DNA from: Halosimplex aquaticum
GTDB taxonomy: Archaea; Halobacteriota; Halobacteria; Halobacteriales; Haloarculaceae
NCBI RefSeq assembly: GCF_028747785.1
Contig: NZ_CP118158.1
Location: 868,001-932,000 of the forward strand
Direction: 5' to 3'
Length of the DNA: 64,000 nucleotides
This document shows, piece after piece, positions 52,139 to 60,593 of the stretch. The notes below the pieces were generated by a model. That model saw nothing but the letters and a program-made list of their open reading frames with translations. It had not been told where the DNA came from and made no database searches. How positions within the stretch are numbered: the first letter of the stretch is position 1; each line of letters opens with the position of its first letter. A program made the position numbers and the translations under genes.

Positions 52139-52821
52139 CGGAAGAACCCGTTCAGCGCGAGGCGGACGCGCCGCCGGGTGTTGCCGACGGCCTGTCGGAG
52201 GCTCACCAGCCAGGGAGTCCGCCGCGTCTGGAGGGTCGTTCGCCCGTCGGCGATGGCCCGACAGATCGCGTCTGCGGTCCGTTCGTCCGTGTCGACGAGG
52301 GTCACCGCCCGGCCGACCATGTCGCTGACGTGGGCGTCGCTGCCGGCGGTGATCGGCATGTCGTAGCGCTCGGCGAACCGGCGGGCCTGGCGGTTGGAGT
52401 AGCCGGTCACCAGCCGGGAGTTGTACACCTCGATGGCGTCGGCCTCGCGCAGTTCCGCCTTCGAGATGTTCGCGAGGACGCCGCTGCGCATCTCCTGGAA
52501 GGGGTGCGGGACGACGGCGATCCCGCCCTGCTCGCGGATCCGCGATATCGTCTCCGCGAACGACAACCCGGGGTCGACCCCCTCGGTGACGTTCAGGCCG
52601 AGGACGTGACCGGCGGCGCTCGATATCTCGATGCCGGGGATGCCCACGAGGCCGTACGCCGGCGCGCGGTCGAGGAGCGTCTCGTTCGCGGACACCTCGT
52701 CGTGGTCGGTGACCGCCAGCGCGTCGAGGCCGGCCTCGGCCGCGCGTTCGAGCAGCATATCCACGGAGTCCCGGCCGTCGTAGGAAGCGGCCGAGTGCGC
52801 GTGGAGTTCGACCGATAGCAC
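52135..52821 (-). CDS. PHP-domain metal-dependent phosphoesterase
   Basis: A 228-residue protein of the PHP family. Metal-binding motifs are ELHAHSAASYDG, AVTDHDEVS, GIEIS, PHPF and GSDAH, all in the expected order. Family members hydrolyse phosphoesters, including 3',5'-nucleoside bisphosphates. It is the first gene of a two-gene unit with the asparagine synthase-like protein (overlap ATGA), a pairing whose meaning is unknown. Confidence 0.9.
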   Translation of the reverse strand: MLSVELHAHSAASYDGRDSVDMLLERAAEAGLDALAVTDHDEVSANETLLDRAPAYGLVGIPGIEISSAAGHVLGLNVTEGVDPGLSFAETISRIREQGGIAVVPHPFQEMRSGVLANISKAELREADAIEVYNSRLVTGYSNRQARRFAERYDMPITAGSDAHVSDMVGRAVTLVDTDERTADAICRAIADGRTTLQTRRTPWLVSLRQAVGNTRRRVRLALNGFFR

Positions 52822-52977
52822 ACGCGTGGGTTACACCGGTGTCGGCAAAAGCGCCCCGGTCCGGGCGATATCGGGCCCTCCCGATCCGCCACTCAGTCGT
52901 GGAGTTCGGGCCGCCGCGATCCCGGCGACGCCCCGGTTTCGTATCGCGAATAGAGATTTATCGGCCCGGATCGCCGG

Positions 52978-54192
52978 TCAGTCGGCCGACGTCGGGGAGC
53001 GGGCCTCGCGGCCGATACCGCGCTCTTCGGGCGTCAGGTAGCACTGCGGGTCCGGGCCGAACGGGTCGTCGCCGGCGGCGAGCGCCCGCAAGCGAGAGGC
53101 GCCGCGGCAGACGTCCTGATACTGGCACTCGGCGCACCTGCCGGTCAGGTGCTGCTCGCGCTCGCGGAGCGCCCGCAGCAGCGGGTTGGACTCGTCGGTC
53201 CAGATGTCGCCGAACGCCCTGTCGCGGACGTTTCCCAGGGAGTAGCCCTGCCAGAACTGGGTCAGGTGGACGTTGCCCTGGTAATCCACGTCCGCGATGC
53301 GCTCGCCCGTCGGATCGCCGCCGTTGGCCCGCAGGTACCGGTAGACGCGTTCGGCCTGTTCGGTGCCGAACTCGCGCCGGGCGTACTCGACGAGGTACGC
53401 GGCGTCGGCGTAGTTGCCGACCAGCAGCGTCTCGATCTCGTGGCCGCGGTCGTGGTACTCGCGGGTCAGCTCGCAGACCCGGCGGACGGCCTCCCGGCGT
53501 TCGTCGGGCGTCAGATCCACGTCCTGGATCTCGGCGCCGCGGCCGCCGTAATCGAGGTGGTAGAAACAGAACCGGTCGACGCCGTGATCGGCGAGCAGGT
53601 CCACCACGTCCTCCAGGTCGTCGGCGTTGTGTCGGGTGATCGTGTAGCGGAGTCCGGTCTTGAGCCCAGCCGCCTGCGACGCCTGGATGCCCTCCAGCGC
53701 CCGCTCGAAGGCGCCGTCCTGGCCGCGGAACGCGTCGTTGCGCTCGGGCATCCCGTCGACGGAGACGCCGGCGTACTGCAGCCCGGCCGCCCGGAGGTTC
53801 GCGGCCCGTTCCTCGGTCAGGAGCGTCCCGTTTGTCGAGAGCACGGGCCTGAGTCCCGCGTCTGCGGCGTGGGCGACGAGTTCGGTCAGGTCGTCGCGAG
53901 CCAGGGGTTCGCCCCCGGAGAACAGCACCACGGGCGCGCCGAACTCGGCGAGTTCGTCGAGGAACTGTTTGCCTTCCGCGGTGGTCATCTCGCCCGGCGC
54001 GGGCTCGGTCTCGGCGGCGGCGTAGCAGTGGTCGCAGTAGAGGTTGCACTGCTTCGTGCAGTTCCAGACGACGACGGGGCGGCGCTGCTTGCGCTCGCGG
54101 ATCTGCTCCTTCGAGGACTCGTCTGCGGCGTCGTACCGCAGTCCGTCGCCCTCGGCGTCGAGGTCACAGAGGAGCTTGCTGACCGATATCAC
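52978..54192 (-). CDS. Radical SAM/SPASM protein of heme biosynthesis (AhbC-like)
   Basis: A 404-residue radical SAM enzyme. The cluster motif is CNLYCDHC near residue 49, the glycine motif FSGGEPLARDDL, and the C-terminal SPASM cysteines include CAECQYQDVC. The conserved beginning MISVSKLLCDLDAEGDGLRY matches haloarchaeal AhbC (12,18-didecarboxysiroheme deacetylase) of the siroheme-based heme pathway. An AhbD-like gene lies nearby on the opposite strand. It overlaps its small upstream neighbour by 4 bases. The AhbC assignment is likely but based on memory of the family. Confidence 0.85.
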   Translation of the reverse strand: MISVSKLLCDLDAEGDGLRYDAADESSKEQIRERKQRRPVVVWNCTKQCNLYCDHCYAAAETEPAPGEMTTAEGKQFLDELAEFGAPVVLFSGGEPLARDDLTELVAHAADAGLRPVLSTNGTLLTEERAANLRAAGLQYAGVSVDGMPERNDAFRGQDGAFERALEGIQASQAAGLKTGLRYTITRHNADDLEDVVDLLADHGVDRFCFYHLDYGGRGAEIQDVDLTPDERREAVRRVCELTREYHDRGHEIETLLVGNYADAAYLVEYARREFGTEQAERVYRYLRANGGDPTGERIADVDYQGNVHLTQFWQGYSLGNVRDRAFGDIWTDESNPLLRALREREQHLTGRCAECQYQDVCRGASRLRALAAGDDPFGPDPQCYLTPEERGIGREARSPTSAD

Positions 54193-54521
54193 GCCCGTTC
54201 ACCCCCGCGATCCGCAGTGTCGGGGCCGTCGGCTCTGTCGCCCAGCGCGACGCCCTCGGCGGTGAACCGGCGGGTCTCGTCGGCGGGACAGAGCCACAGC
54301 GTCTCGGCGGTCCAGCCGAACAGCCGCGCAGCCTGCTCGCGGACGACCTCGGTCGAGGGCGCGCTGACGCTGCCGGCGTGACGGAGCGGCTCGCCCGCCT
54401 CCTCGCGGACGAACAGCTCCCACTCGCGGGTCACGTCGCCCCGCGGTTCGTCGACGGCCGCGTCGAGGGCGGACGCGCCCGTCTCTGACGGGGCGTTCGA
54501 ATCGGCGTCGGGGTCGGACAT
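54189..54521 (-). CDS. Htur_1727-type small partner of radical SAM protein
   Basis: A 110-residue protein resembling the Htur_1727 family, described as a partner candidate for radical SAM enzymes. The core is WELFVREEAGEPLRHAGSV, then VVREQAARLFG and LWLCPADETRRFT. It recalls the PaaB fold. The stop overlaps the AhbC-like start (ATGA), which means coupled translation. The start at 54521 gives the family length; the frame is open further upstream. Confidence 0.82.
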   Translation of the reverse strand: MSDPDADSNAPSETGASALDAAVDEPRGDVTREWELFVREEAGEPLRHAGSVSAPSTEVVREQAARLFGWTAETLWLCPADETRRFTAEGVALGDRADGPDTADRGGERA

Positions 54522-54622
54522 ACGCGGTGAAACGGCGTCCCCCTTCATACGCCCCGCCCGGATTTTCACTCGCTGGGAACGCGGCCGGCCGCTTAGGTGA
54601 TACGGGTCGAACTCGACGGACG

Positions 54623-54721
54623 ATGACCGACTCTCGCGCCGGGCGATCGACAGACGACAACGAATCGCCGGACGGGCAGCGAGCGGCAGCGAACGGCGAT
54701 AGATCGCGGAGGTGCCGCTGA
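54623..54721 (+). CDS. Possible leader peptide overlapping the AhbD-like start
   Basis: A 32-residue frame, MTDSRAGRSTDDNESPDG and on to a basic end, whose stop overlaps the ATG of the next gene as TGATG. A TATA-like cttagg lies about 30 bases before its ATG. Placement suggests a leaderless upstream frame coupled to the heme gene, but composition alone does not prove it is translated. No homology is recognised. Confidence 0.35.
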   Translation: MTDSRAGRSTDDNESPDGQRAAANGDRSRRCR

Positions 54722-55842
54722 TGCGGCCGCCCGTGGACACCGCCGAGCGCCCGCTCGTCCTCATCTGGGAGGTGACCCAGGCCTGCGAACTGTCCTGCGA
54801 CCACTGCCGGGCGGACGCACAGCCCGCCCGCCACCCGGACGAGCTCTCGACGGAGGAGGGCAAGCGACTGCTCGACCAGACCGCGTCGTTCGGGGACGGC
54901 CAACTCGTCGTCCTCTCGGGCGGCGACCCGATGAAACGCCCGGATCTCGTCGATCTGGTCGACTACGGCACGGACCGCGGACTCACGATATCGCTGACGC
55001 CGAGCGGGACCCAGGAACTGGACGCCGACGCCATCCGCTCGCTCGCAGACGCCGGACTCAAGCGGATGGCCCTCAGCCTCGACGGGGCGAACGCCGCCAG
55101 TCACGACGCCTTCCGCGGCGAATCCGGGAGTTTCGACGCGACGATGCGGGCGGCCGAGCAGGCACAGGACGCCGGGATCCCGCTCCAGATCAACACGACG
55201 GTCTGCGCGAGCACCGTCGACGAACTGCCGGCGATCCGCGACCGCGTCGCCGACCTCGGGGCGGTGCTCTGGAGCGTTTTCTTCCTCGTGCCGATCGGCC
55301 GCGGTCGCCTGCTCGACCCGATCCCGCCCGAGCGGGCCGAGCGCGTCATGGAGTGGCTCTCCGAGGTGGCCGACGAGGCGCCGTTCGGCCTGAAGACGAC
55401 GGAGGCGCCCCACTACCGCCGGGTTCGCCGCCAGGCCGCCGCGGAGGCAGCCGCGGACGGCGGCACGGGGCCAAGCAAGGCAGAGAACCGCCGCGCGAGC
55501 GTCATCGCCGGCGACGGCTTCGCGTTCGTGAGCCACACGGGCGAGGTCTACCCTTCGGGGTTCCTGCCGGAATCGGCCGGGACGGTTCCCGAAGACGACG
55601 TCGTCGAGGTGTATCGCGAGTCGGCGCTGTTCGAATCGCTCCGCGACCGGGACGCCCTCTGCGGGAAGTGCGGCGCCTGCCCGTTCCGGCAGGTCTGCGG
55701 CGGCAGTCGCTCCCGAGCGTACGCGCATACCGGTGACCCCCTGGCCAGCGACCCGCTGTGCGGGTACGTTCCGCCCGAGTACGACGGGCCGCTCCCCTGG
55801 GACGACGCCGACGAGCGGGCCCGCGCGGAGGGCCGGTCCTGA
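54721..55842 (+). CDS. Radical SAM/SPASM heme synthase (AhbD-like)
   Basis: A 373-residue radical SAM protein with CELSCDHC near residue 22, LSGGDPMKRPDL, and C-terminal SPASM cysteines (CGKCGACPFRQVC). It matches the TIGR04053/AhbD group, which turns Fe-coproporphyrin III into heme b by two oxidative decarboxylations. Heme is needed by the b-type gamma subunit at 11.3-12.4 kb and by respiration in general. GGAGGTG at 54708-54714 lies 6 bases before the ATG at 54721, so I choose it over the GTG at 54712. Confidence 0.87.
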   Translation: MRPPVDTAERPLVLIWEVTQACELSCDHCRADAQPARHPDELSTEEGKRLLDQTASFGDGQLVVLSGGDPMKRPDLVDLVDYGTDRGLTISLTPSGTQELDADAIRSLADAGLKRMALSLDGANAASHDAFRGESGSFDATMRAAEQAQDAGIPLQINTTVCASTVDELPAIRDRVADLGAVLWSVFFLVPIGRGRLLDPIPPERAERVMEWLSEVADEAPFGLKTTEAPHYRRVRRQAAAEAAADGGTGPSKAENRRASVIAGDGFAFVSHTGEVYPSGFLPESAGTVPEDDVVEVYRESALFESLRDRDALCGKCGACPFRQVCGGSRSRAYAHTGDPLASDPLCGYVPPEYDGPLPWDDADERARAEGRS

Positions 55843-55981
55843 CCGGGGGCGAGCCGAACATGTCCGGAACGTGTGAGTTGGTCGAGGCGTCGGGAGCGGC
55901 CGTTCTCGGCGTCTCGCGGCGGTGCGCGGCGGTCGCGTGTCGGTGCGATTATAACGATCGTCGGGTTAGTGACGAATAGGA

Positions 55982-56359
55982 ATGGTCCGTGACCCGTTCG
56001 CGGACGACGAGGCGCCGGAGCTCCAGGACGTCCTGGACGCGCTGGACGACCCGGACTGTCGGGCGATCGTCACGGCGCTGGACGAACCCATGACGGCCAG
56101 CGAGATCTCCGAGGCCAGCGACATCCCCCTGTCGACGACTTACCGGAAGATCGACCGCCTGGAGGAGGCCCAACTGCTGTTCGAGGGGACCGAGATCCGC
56201 CCCGACGGGCAACACGCCAGCATCTACGAGGTCGACTTCGAGGAAGTCGTCATCGCTTTGACCGAGGATCGCGAGTTCGAAACCGAGATCGCTCGCCAGC
56301 CCCGGACGCCGGACCAGCGCCTGGAGTCGCTCTGGTCGGAGGTACGCAAGGAAACATGA
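55982..56359 (+). CDS. Small winged-helix transcription regulator
   Basis: A 125-residue HTH protein: LQDVLDALDDPDCRAIVTAL, then MTASEISEASDIPLSTTYRKIDRLEEAQLL and a wing. Proteins of this kind commonly precede DUF7521 membrane genes in haloarchaea, as here (overlap ATGA). A TATA-like attataac at about 55949-55956 lies 26-33 bases before the ATG, suggesting a leaderless message. Regulation of its own operon is inferred. Confidence 0.87.
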   Translation: MVRDPFADDEAPELQDVLDALDDPDCRAIVTALDEPMTASEISEASDIPLSTTYRKIDRLEEAQLLFEGTEIRPDGQHASIYEVDFEEVVIALTEDREFETEIARQPRTPDQRLESLWSEVRKET

Positions 56360-56700
56360 GCCCACACACGACGCCCGCCACCGCGGTTCTGGTCGCACTG
56401 AAAACGATCACGCTGCTGCTCGGCGGCCTGATCACCTACTTCGCGTACAAGGCGTACTCCCGAAGCGGCGCCAGGCCGCTGTGGTATCTCGCGGTCGGGT
56501 TCGGCATCGTCACGGCGGGGACGATGATGGCGGGGTTCGTCGACCAACTCCTGCGGTTCTCGCTTGTCGGCTCCGACGCGCTCCCGTTCACCGGCGACGC
56601 GGGGAGCGCCATGGCCGTCACCGACGTCGCGCTCGTCCTCGAGAGCACCCTGACTGCCGTCGGATTCGCCGTCATCGTTTACTCGCTGTACTCCGAGTGA
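56356..56700 (+). CDS. DUF7521 membrane protein (copy 1)
   Basis: A 114-residue protein with three hydrophobic helices, beginning ALKTITLLLGGLITYFAYKA and ending VGFAVIVYSLY. It overlaps the stop of the HTH gene by 4 bases. The same pattern recurs in the next gene, so the two are tandem paralogues. Function unknown; a small membrane sensor partner of the HTH protein is conceivable. Confidence 0.85.
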   Translation: MSPHTTPATAVLVALKTITLLLGGLITYFAYKAYSRSGARPLWYLAVGFGIVTAGTMMAGFVDQLLRFSLVGSDALPFTGDAGSAMAVTDVALVLESTLTAVGFAVIVYSLYSE

Positions 56701-56790
56701 GGCCCTGTTCGGGCCCGTTCCCGCTGTCTGAGAACGCGTCTCGGGGTATAACTCCGGGTGTCTGGTAGGACGGGACGAGCGTGAGAATCC

Positions 56791-57111
56791 TTGTTCGACA
56801 CCACCTTCGCCCTCGCACTGACGAAAGCGGTCACCCTGTTGCTCGGCGCGCTGCTGACCGGACTCGCCTGGCGCGCGTACCGCCGGACCGGCGATCCGGC
56901 CCTTCGCGCGCTCTCTATCGGCATCGGCCTGGTCACCGTCGGCGCGATCCTCGGCGGGACGCTCCACCGCATCGTCCGCATCCACCTCGTCGTCGCCGCC
57001 AGCGTCCAGAGCGCCTTCACCGCCGGCGGCTTCGCCGTGTTGACCTACTCGCTGTACGCCGGCGACGACGTCGAGAGCGAGAACCGCGGTCTGGACGCCT
57101 CGAACGCTTGA
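56791..57111 (+). CDS. DUF7521 membrane protein (copy 2)
   Basis: A 106-residue paralogue of the preceding gene: LTKAVTLLLGALLTGLAWRAY at the start, a central GLVTVGAILGGTLHRIV helix and GFAVLTYSLYAGDD near the end. The only sensible start is TTG at 56791, rare but matching the other copy's N-terminus. A GTG at 56781 is out of frame. Ninety bases separate it from copy 1. Confidence 0.78.
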   Translation: MFDTTFALALTKAVTLLLGALLTGLAWRAYRRTGDPALRALSIGIGLVTVGAILGGTLHRIVRIHLVVAASVQSAFTAGGFAVLTYSLYAGDDVESENRGLDASNA

Positions 57112-57391
57112 AGCGACTGTCTCCGCCCGACAGGGCAGTCTCCGGTCCGGGCCGGTCGCCCTGACGTATATCTCATACCGCTATATCGAACTACCGTCGT
57201 GACGTTGCGAATGCGGGGGTGAGCGTTCACGACAACCCCTACTTTCGCCCGTGTTCAGCTGTTAAACCACCGGAACTGCACAACAGAACCTATCCAAAAA
57301 CTGCCAATACCTCGAAACACGCGTCTAAACGTACAAAATCAGTAACAACGAGAAAAGATGTCTCTCACAGCGGGCGAACCCGGAACGAAGG

Positions 57392-59194
57392 TTATCTGAG
57401 GGTCATCACCCCACCCTCTTCAAACAGATTCGATAACAGCCGGTCTAACCACCGCTGGAACCGATCCAGCGTAATTCGCGGTTTCTTCCGCGTCTCAATC
57501 TCACCGATACGTTCCTGTGCTAAGAAATCCACGAGCAGCCACATATTGTAGACGATACACCCGAAGGCGAAGTGGAACCACCTCACTTCGAATTCCTTCG
57601 ACGTCGTCCAGGCAGCAGCGTCCTTAATCGAAGAATATGAGTTCTCGATCGCCCCGCGGTCACTATACTGCTCGATCTGCGTGGCCGCCCACCTCCGGTC
57701 TAAGGCGATCTCATCGCTCACATCGAGATTCGTCAGGAATGGTTGCGGTGAGCCGTCCGGATTGGCGTCATCGTCGTCGTCCGGCGGCAGGATCACAATA
57801 TCTGTATACTCCTTGTCGTTCGACACGCCGCCCTTGATCGGCCCATGAATTGGGTGGTCGTGTTTCACATACAGCGGGGTGTCTCGCTCTTCATCGTATC
57901 CACTTTTGAGTTGGTCGAACCGGTCGCACATCGGGCCGATTCGATGCTGATCCTTCTTCGCCGGAATGACGTACTTCAAGTCTCGCTCTTCAAGCGCGTT
58001 GAGGGCATCGACAGAGTGGAACTCACGGTCAGCGTAGACACGCCGGATGTTCACGTACTCGTCAGCAATTGAGAGGAGTCGCCGCGTGACATCTCCGACG
58101 TAGTAACTATTGTCTTTACCGGGGTAGGCGTCTGTATCGGCGTATTCAGTATTGCCGAGCGGGCAGACCCCAACGACATAATGTGTGTTATCGCCGACGA
58201 TGACGGCAGTGGCGAACTTATGACACCAGTCGTAGCTCTTGTCGTCGGGCGTCCCTTGCAGCCACTCCATTTCGTCACGGTCGCCGTAGTAGGCTACGTA
58301 CGTCATGTCCAACGCGATTTTCGCGCGGACACCGAACCGTGACCCGTTATCGTTCTCTAACTCTCTGAGACGTGGTTTTGCACGCGTGTACGACTTCCGC
58401 AACGCGAAGTTCATCACCGTCGCAATCTCATCGACAGACATCTCCTTCACTGCTTCCAACAGCGTCTCACCGGTCGGCCCATCTGCATAGAACGGGTCCC
58501 CTTTCTCATCTTCACTGGCGATGTTTGGATCTGGATTCTTCATATCACCCAGCGTCACTCCCGCATCGTTTGCTGCTGCTCGCTGGATAGCGGCGACCGC
58601 TTCTACCGTCAGCAATTCCTCCGTATCGTAGATCGGATTATCCGGGCGCGGTAAGTCAATCGATGGGATTGAGACTGACAGCGTCTCCTCCAGTACCTCT
58701 TTCCCAGTCTTTCTGAGTAACCGCTGGATTGTCCGTTCAGAAGGCGGTCCATCGCTCTCGCCCTTTGCATCGGGCCGGTAAATCCGGTACCCGATAGGTG
58801 AGCCACGGTCAGCTGCAATCGACCGGATTTGCTCGGCGGCTCGTTCTACGGTCGATTCTAACTCTCCGAATCGCCGTTCGAGACGAACCGGGCGGAACGT
58901 ACTCTCTGACGGGAGATCGTTCGGATCGAATCCGAACGCACTAGCGAGTTTCGGCCGTTCCGCAAGCCGGTCAGGGATACCCGAGTAGGATTCGTCTTCG
59001 ACGGTCGCCCACAGGTACGCTTGGAACACTGCGTAGAACGACCTTGACGCATGGTAGTCTGGGAAACTCTCACGGTGCTCGTACCGGGTAACATCCAGTT
59101 GCTGGGCGAAATCCACCCAGTCTGTGCCCTCACTGATGATTTCGTCTGCTTGGCGTCCGAGATACCCAAGATGACGGTCATCAGCGTCGTTCAC
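57392..59194 (-). CDS. IS4-clan DDE transposase
   Basis: A 600-residue transposase. The catalytic triad is visible as D296 (ALDMTYVAYYGD), D389 (VYADREFHS) and the YREK box Y510-x2-R513-x3-E517-x6-K524 (QYSDRGAIENSYSSIK). It is longer than most haloarchaeal IS4-type enzymes and I cannot place it in a named IS. GGAGGTG lies about 8 bases before the GTG start. I could not find convincing terminal inverted repeats or target duplications. It marks the left border of the A/T-richer island; GC content is well below that of the genes to its left. Confidence 0.88.
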   Translation of the reverse strand: MNDADDRHLGYLGRQADEIISEGTDWVDFAQQLDVTRYEHRESFPDYHASRSFYAVFQAYLWATVEDESYSGIPDRLAERPKLASAFGFDPNDLPSESTFRPVRLERRFGELESTVERAAEQIRSIAADRGSPIGYRIYRPDAKGESDGPPSERTIQRLLRKTGKEVLEETLSVSIPSIDLPRPDNPIYDTEELLTVEAVAAIQRAAANDAGVTLGDMKNPDPNIASEDEKGDPFYADGPTGETLLEAVKEMSVDEIATVMNFALRKSYTRAKPRLRELENDNGSRFGVRAKIALDMTYVAYYGDRDEMEWLQGTPDDKSYDWCHKFATAVIVGDNTHYVVGVCPLGNTEYADTDAYPGKDNSYYVGDVTRRLLSIADEYVNIRRVYADREFHSVDALNALEERDLKYVIPAKKDQHRIGPMCDRFDQLKSGYDEERDTPLYVKHDHPIHGPIKGGVSNDKEYTDIVILPPDDDDDANPDGSPQPFLTNLDVSDEIALDRRWAATQIEQYSDRGAIENSYSSIKDAAAWTTSKEFEVRWFHFAFGCIVYNMWLLVDFLAQERIGEIETRKKPRITLDRFQRWLDRLLSNLFEEGGVMTLR

Positions 59195-59313
59195 GCCGTC
59201 CCACCTCCGAGATCCCGCCCTACCGGTGGACGCGGACGGGCGGTGGGTTCGAGCGGGGTGGGCAGACAGGACACGGGCCTGTCACCACCTACTCGAATTT
59301 GGGGCGTAAACAT

Positions 59314-59332
59314 CCGCGTGTCATTTCCGAAT
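59314..59332. promoter_or_regulatory. Island motif, copy 1 (long form)
   Basis: CGCGTGTCATTTCCGAATC. It matches the copy at 61757-61775 at 18 of 19 positions on the same strand. It lies between the transposase start and the winged-helix gene, about 120 bases from each. The core TTC-C-GAA is an odd-length palindrome. Confidence 0.6.
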
Positions 59333-59399
59333 CAATCGTAAAAACGGCTCGCAGACCGGCTCTTGTTTGGAGTCCCCCAAAAATTTGCGTTTTAGGTTA

Positions 59400-59409
59400 G
59401 TTCCGAATT
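59400..59409. promoter_or_regulatory. Island motif, copy 2 (core only)
   Basis: TTTCCGAATT, 48 bases before the ATG of the winged-helix gene at 59457. It shares the TTTCCGAAT core with the other copies and is well placed to be an operator or activator site for that gene. Confidence 0.5.
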
Positions 59410-59456
59410 AGAGTCAACTCGGGTGTCTATACGACTCGGGATTGAACGGGTTCGTA

Positions 59457-60179
59457 ATGGAAATCACGGTCGAAGAGTTCCTGAACCGGAAAGGCGCGAT
59501 CGGGTTACTGTCACTGCTGCATGAGCGGCCGATGACGTATTCGGAAATCGAACCGGAAATCGAGGTGACGTCTGATACGATTATCACCCGGCGTGATGAA
59601 GCCGCAGACCTCGGGTTACTGAATATCTCTCTCGGGGAGGCAGAGAACGGCACGAAGAAAGTCTACCACCTAACGGATATGGGAGAGTTCCTGACCGACA
59701 AGATGGCGCGAGAAGGCCTGATCAGTAACTACCGGAAGATGCGGGCGCTTGAAGAACTGGTGGACGAGCAGACGGACGGGCTGATTGACTGGGTTGCTGA
59801 TAATCCGTCGCAACTCCTGCAGTTCGAGGATGCCCAGGATGGGACGATTCTCCGAGATGGGTCTTCCTCTGAAGAACCGTTGAACGCAGAGCCGGGAAAC
59901 GCGGAACAGACGGGTGAACGAGGGAGTGACACGGCGGTTGAGAGTAACCAGTCGAATGCAGCTCTTGAGCCTCCACAGCGACCTTCAGAACACAGTAGTG
60001 GGGAGTCGGAAGGCGAAAGCGAAGAGCAGAACGAAGTGGATGATGAGGCGGAACGGCCGGAGAAACCATCGGATGCGATTCCGGACACCGTCAAAGAGCA
60101 AGACATATCGAATACCAGCCAGGGTAGTCTCTCCGACGTGACGGTGTCCGATTCGGATGACGATACAACCGAGGACTAA
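59457..60179 (+). CDS. Winged-helix protein with long acidic tail
   Basis: A 240-residue protein. Residues 1-95 form a winged helix (EEFLNRKGAIGLLSLLHERP, EIEPEIEVTSDTIITRRDEA, then KVYHLTDMGEFLTDKM), similar to HxlR or MarR-like regulators of mobile elements. Residues of about 120-240 are disordered, rich in E, S and D. The ATG at 59457 is preferred to a TTG at 59442. A motif copy lies 48 bases upstream. A regulator of the island genes is inferred. Confidence 0.75.
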   Translation: MEITVEEFLNRKGAIGLLSLLHERPMTYSEIEPEIEVTSDTIITRRDEAADLGLLNISLGEAENGTKKVYHLTDMGEFLTDKMAREGLISNYRKMRALEELVDEQTDGLIDWVADNPSQLLQFEDAQDGTILRDGSSSEEPLNAEPGNAEQTGERGSDTAVESNQSNAALEPPQRPSEHSSGESEGESEEQNEVDDEAERPEKPSDAIPDTVKEQDISNTSQGSLSDVTVSDSDDDTTED

Positions 60180-60245
60180 GTGTTCGTTGATAGAAACAAC
60201 ATAACGCTCTCCACTACCAACGAGAAGTCGGTGACCACGGTGCTC

Positions 60246-60533
60246 TTACTCATCGTTTACGACTCGCCAGAACTCAAACCGATCCTCAGTGTAGAGGTGG
60301 AGGTTACTCACCGCGCGTTCGCCCATTGCTGTTAATTCGTATAGTCCACGGCCCGGACGGGTAGCAAGATCGCTTTCTCGGAGGTGTTGCAAACGATCTT
60401 GTACGTACTGTTGACTATCAGTCGTGTCCATCGTTTCATGTAGCATCGAGGGGGTTTGACGAGATTCGTCCGCGAGAAGCCGGAGGATTTCGCGGTCAGG
60501 TTCAAGGAGTGAAGGCGTTCTTTCTGTTGCCAT
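60246..60533 (-). CDS. PhiH1-repressor-like winged-helix protein
   Basis: A 95-residue winged-helix protein: LEPDREILRLLADESRQTPS, then QYVQDRLQHLRESDLATRPG and GLYELTAMGERAV. This matches the small repressor-like proteins of haloarchaeal viruses and plasmids (PhiH1 repressor type). It is convergent with the gene at 59457. A TATA-like attataaac lies about 30 bases before its ATG. It does not carry the island motif upstream. Confidence 0.8.
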   Translation of the reverse strand: MATERTPSLLEPDREILRLLADESRQTPSMLHETMDTTDSQQYVQDRLQHLRESDLATRPGRGLYELTAMGERAVSNLHLYTEDRFEFWRVVNDE

Positions 60534-60593
60534 GTCTGTAAACGGCTCTACAGAAGTGACTACATTATAAACATGGATTTCTAACCACCGGGA

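Noticed and set aside
57150-59340. Possible terminal inverted repeats of the transposase element (GCCCGTGT near 57248 and inverted near 59275)
   Set aside because: Only eight bases match and the flanks do not; no target duplication is visible. I therefore do not set insertion-sequence borders.
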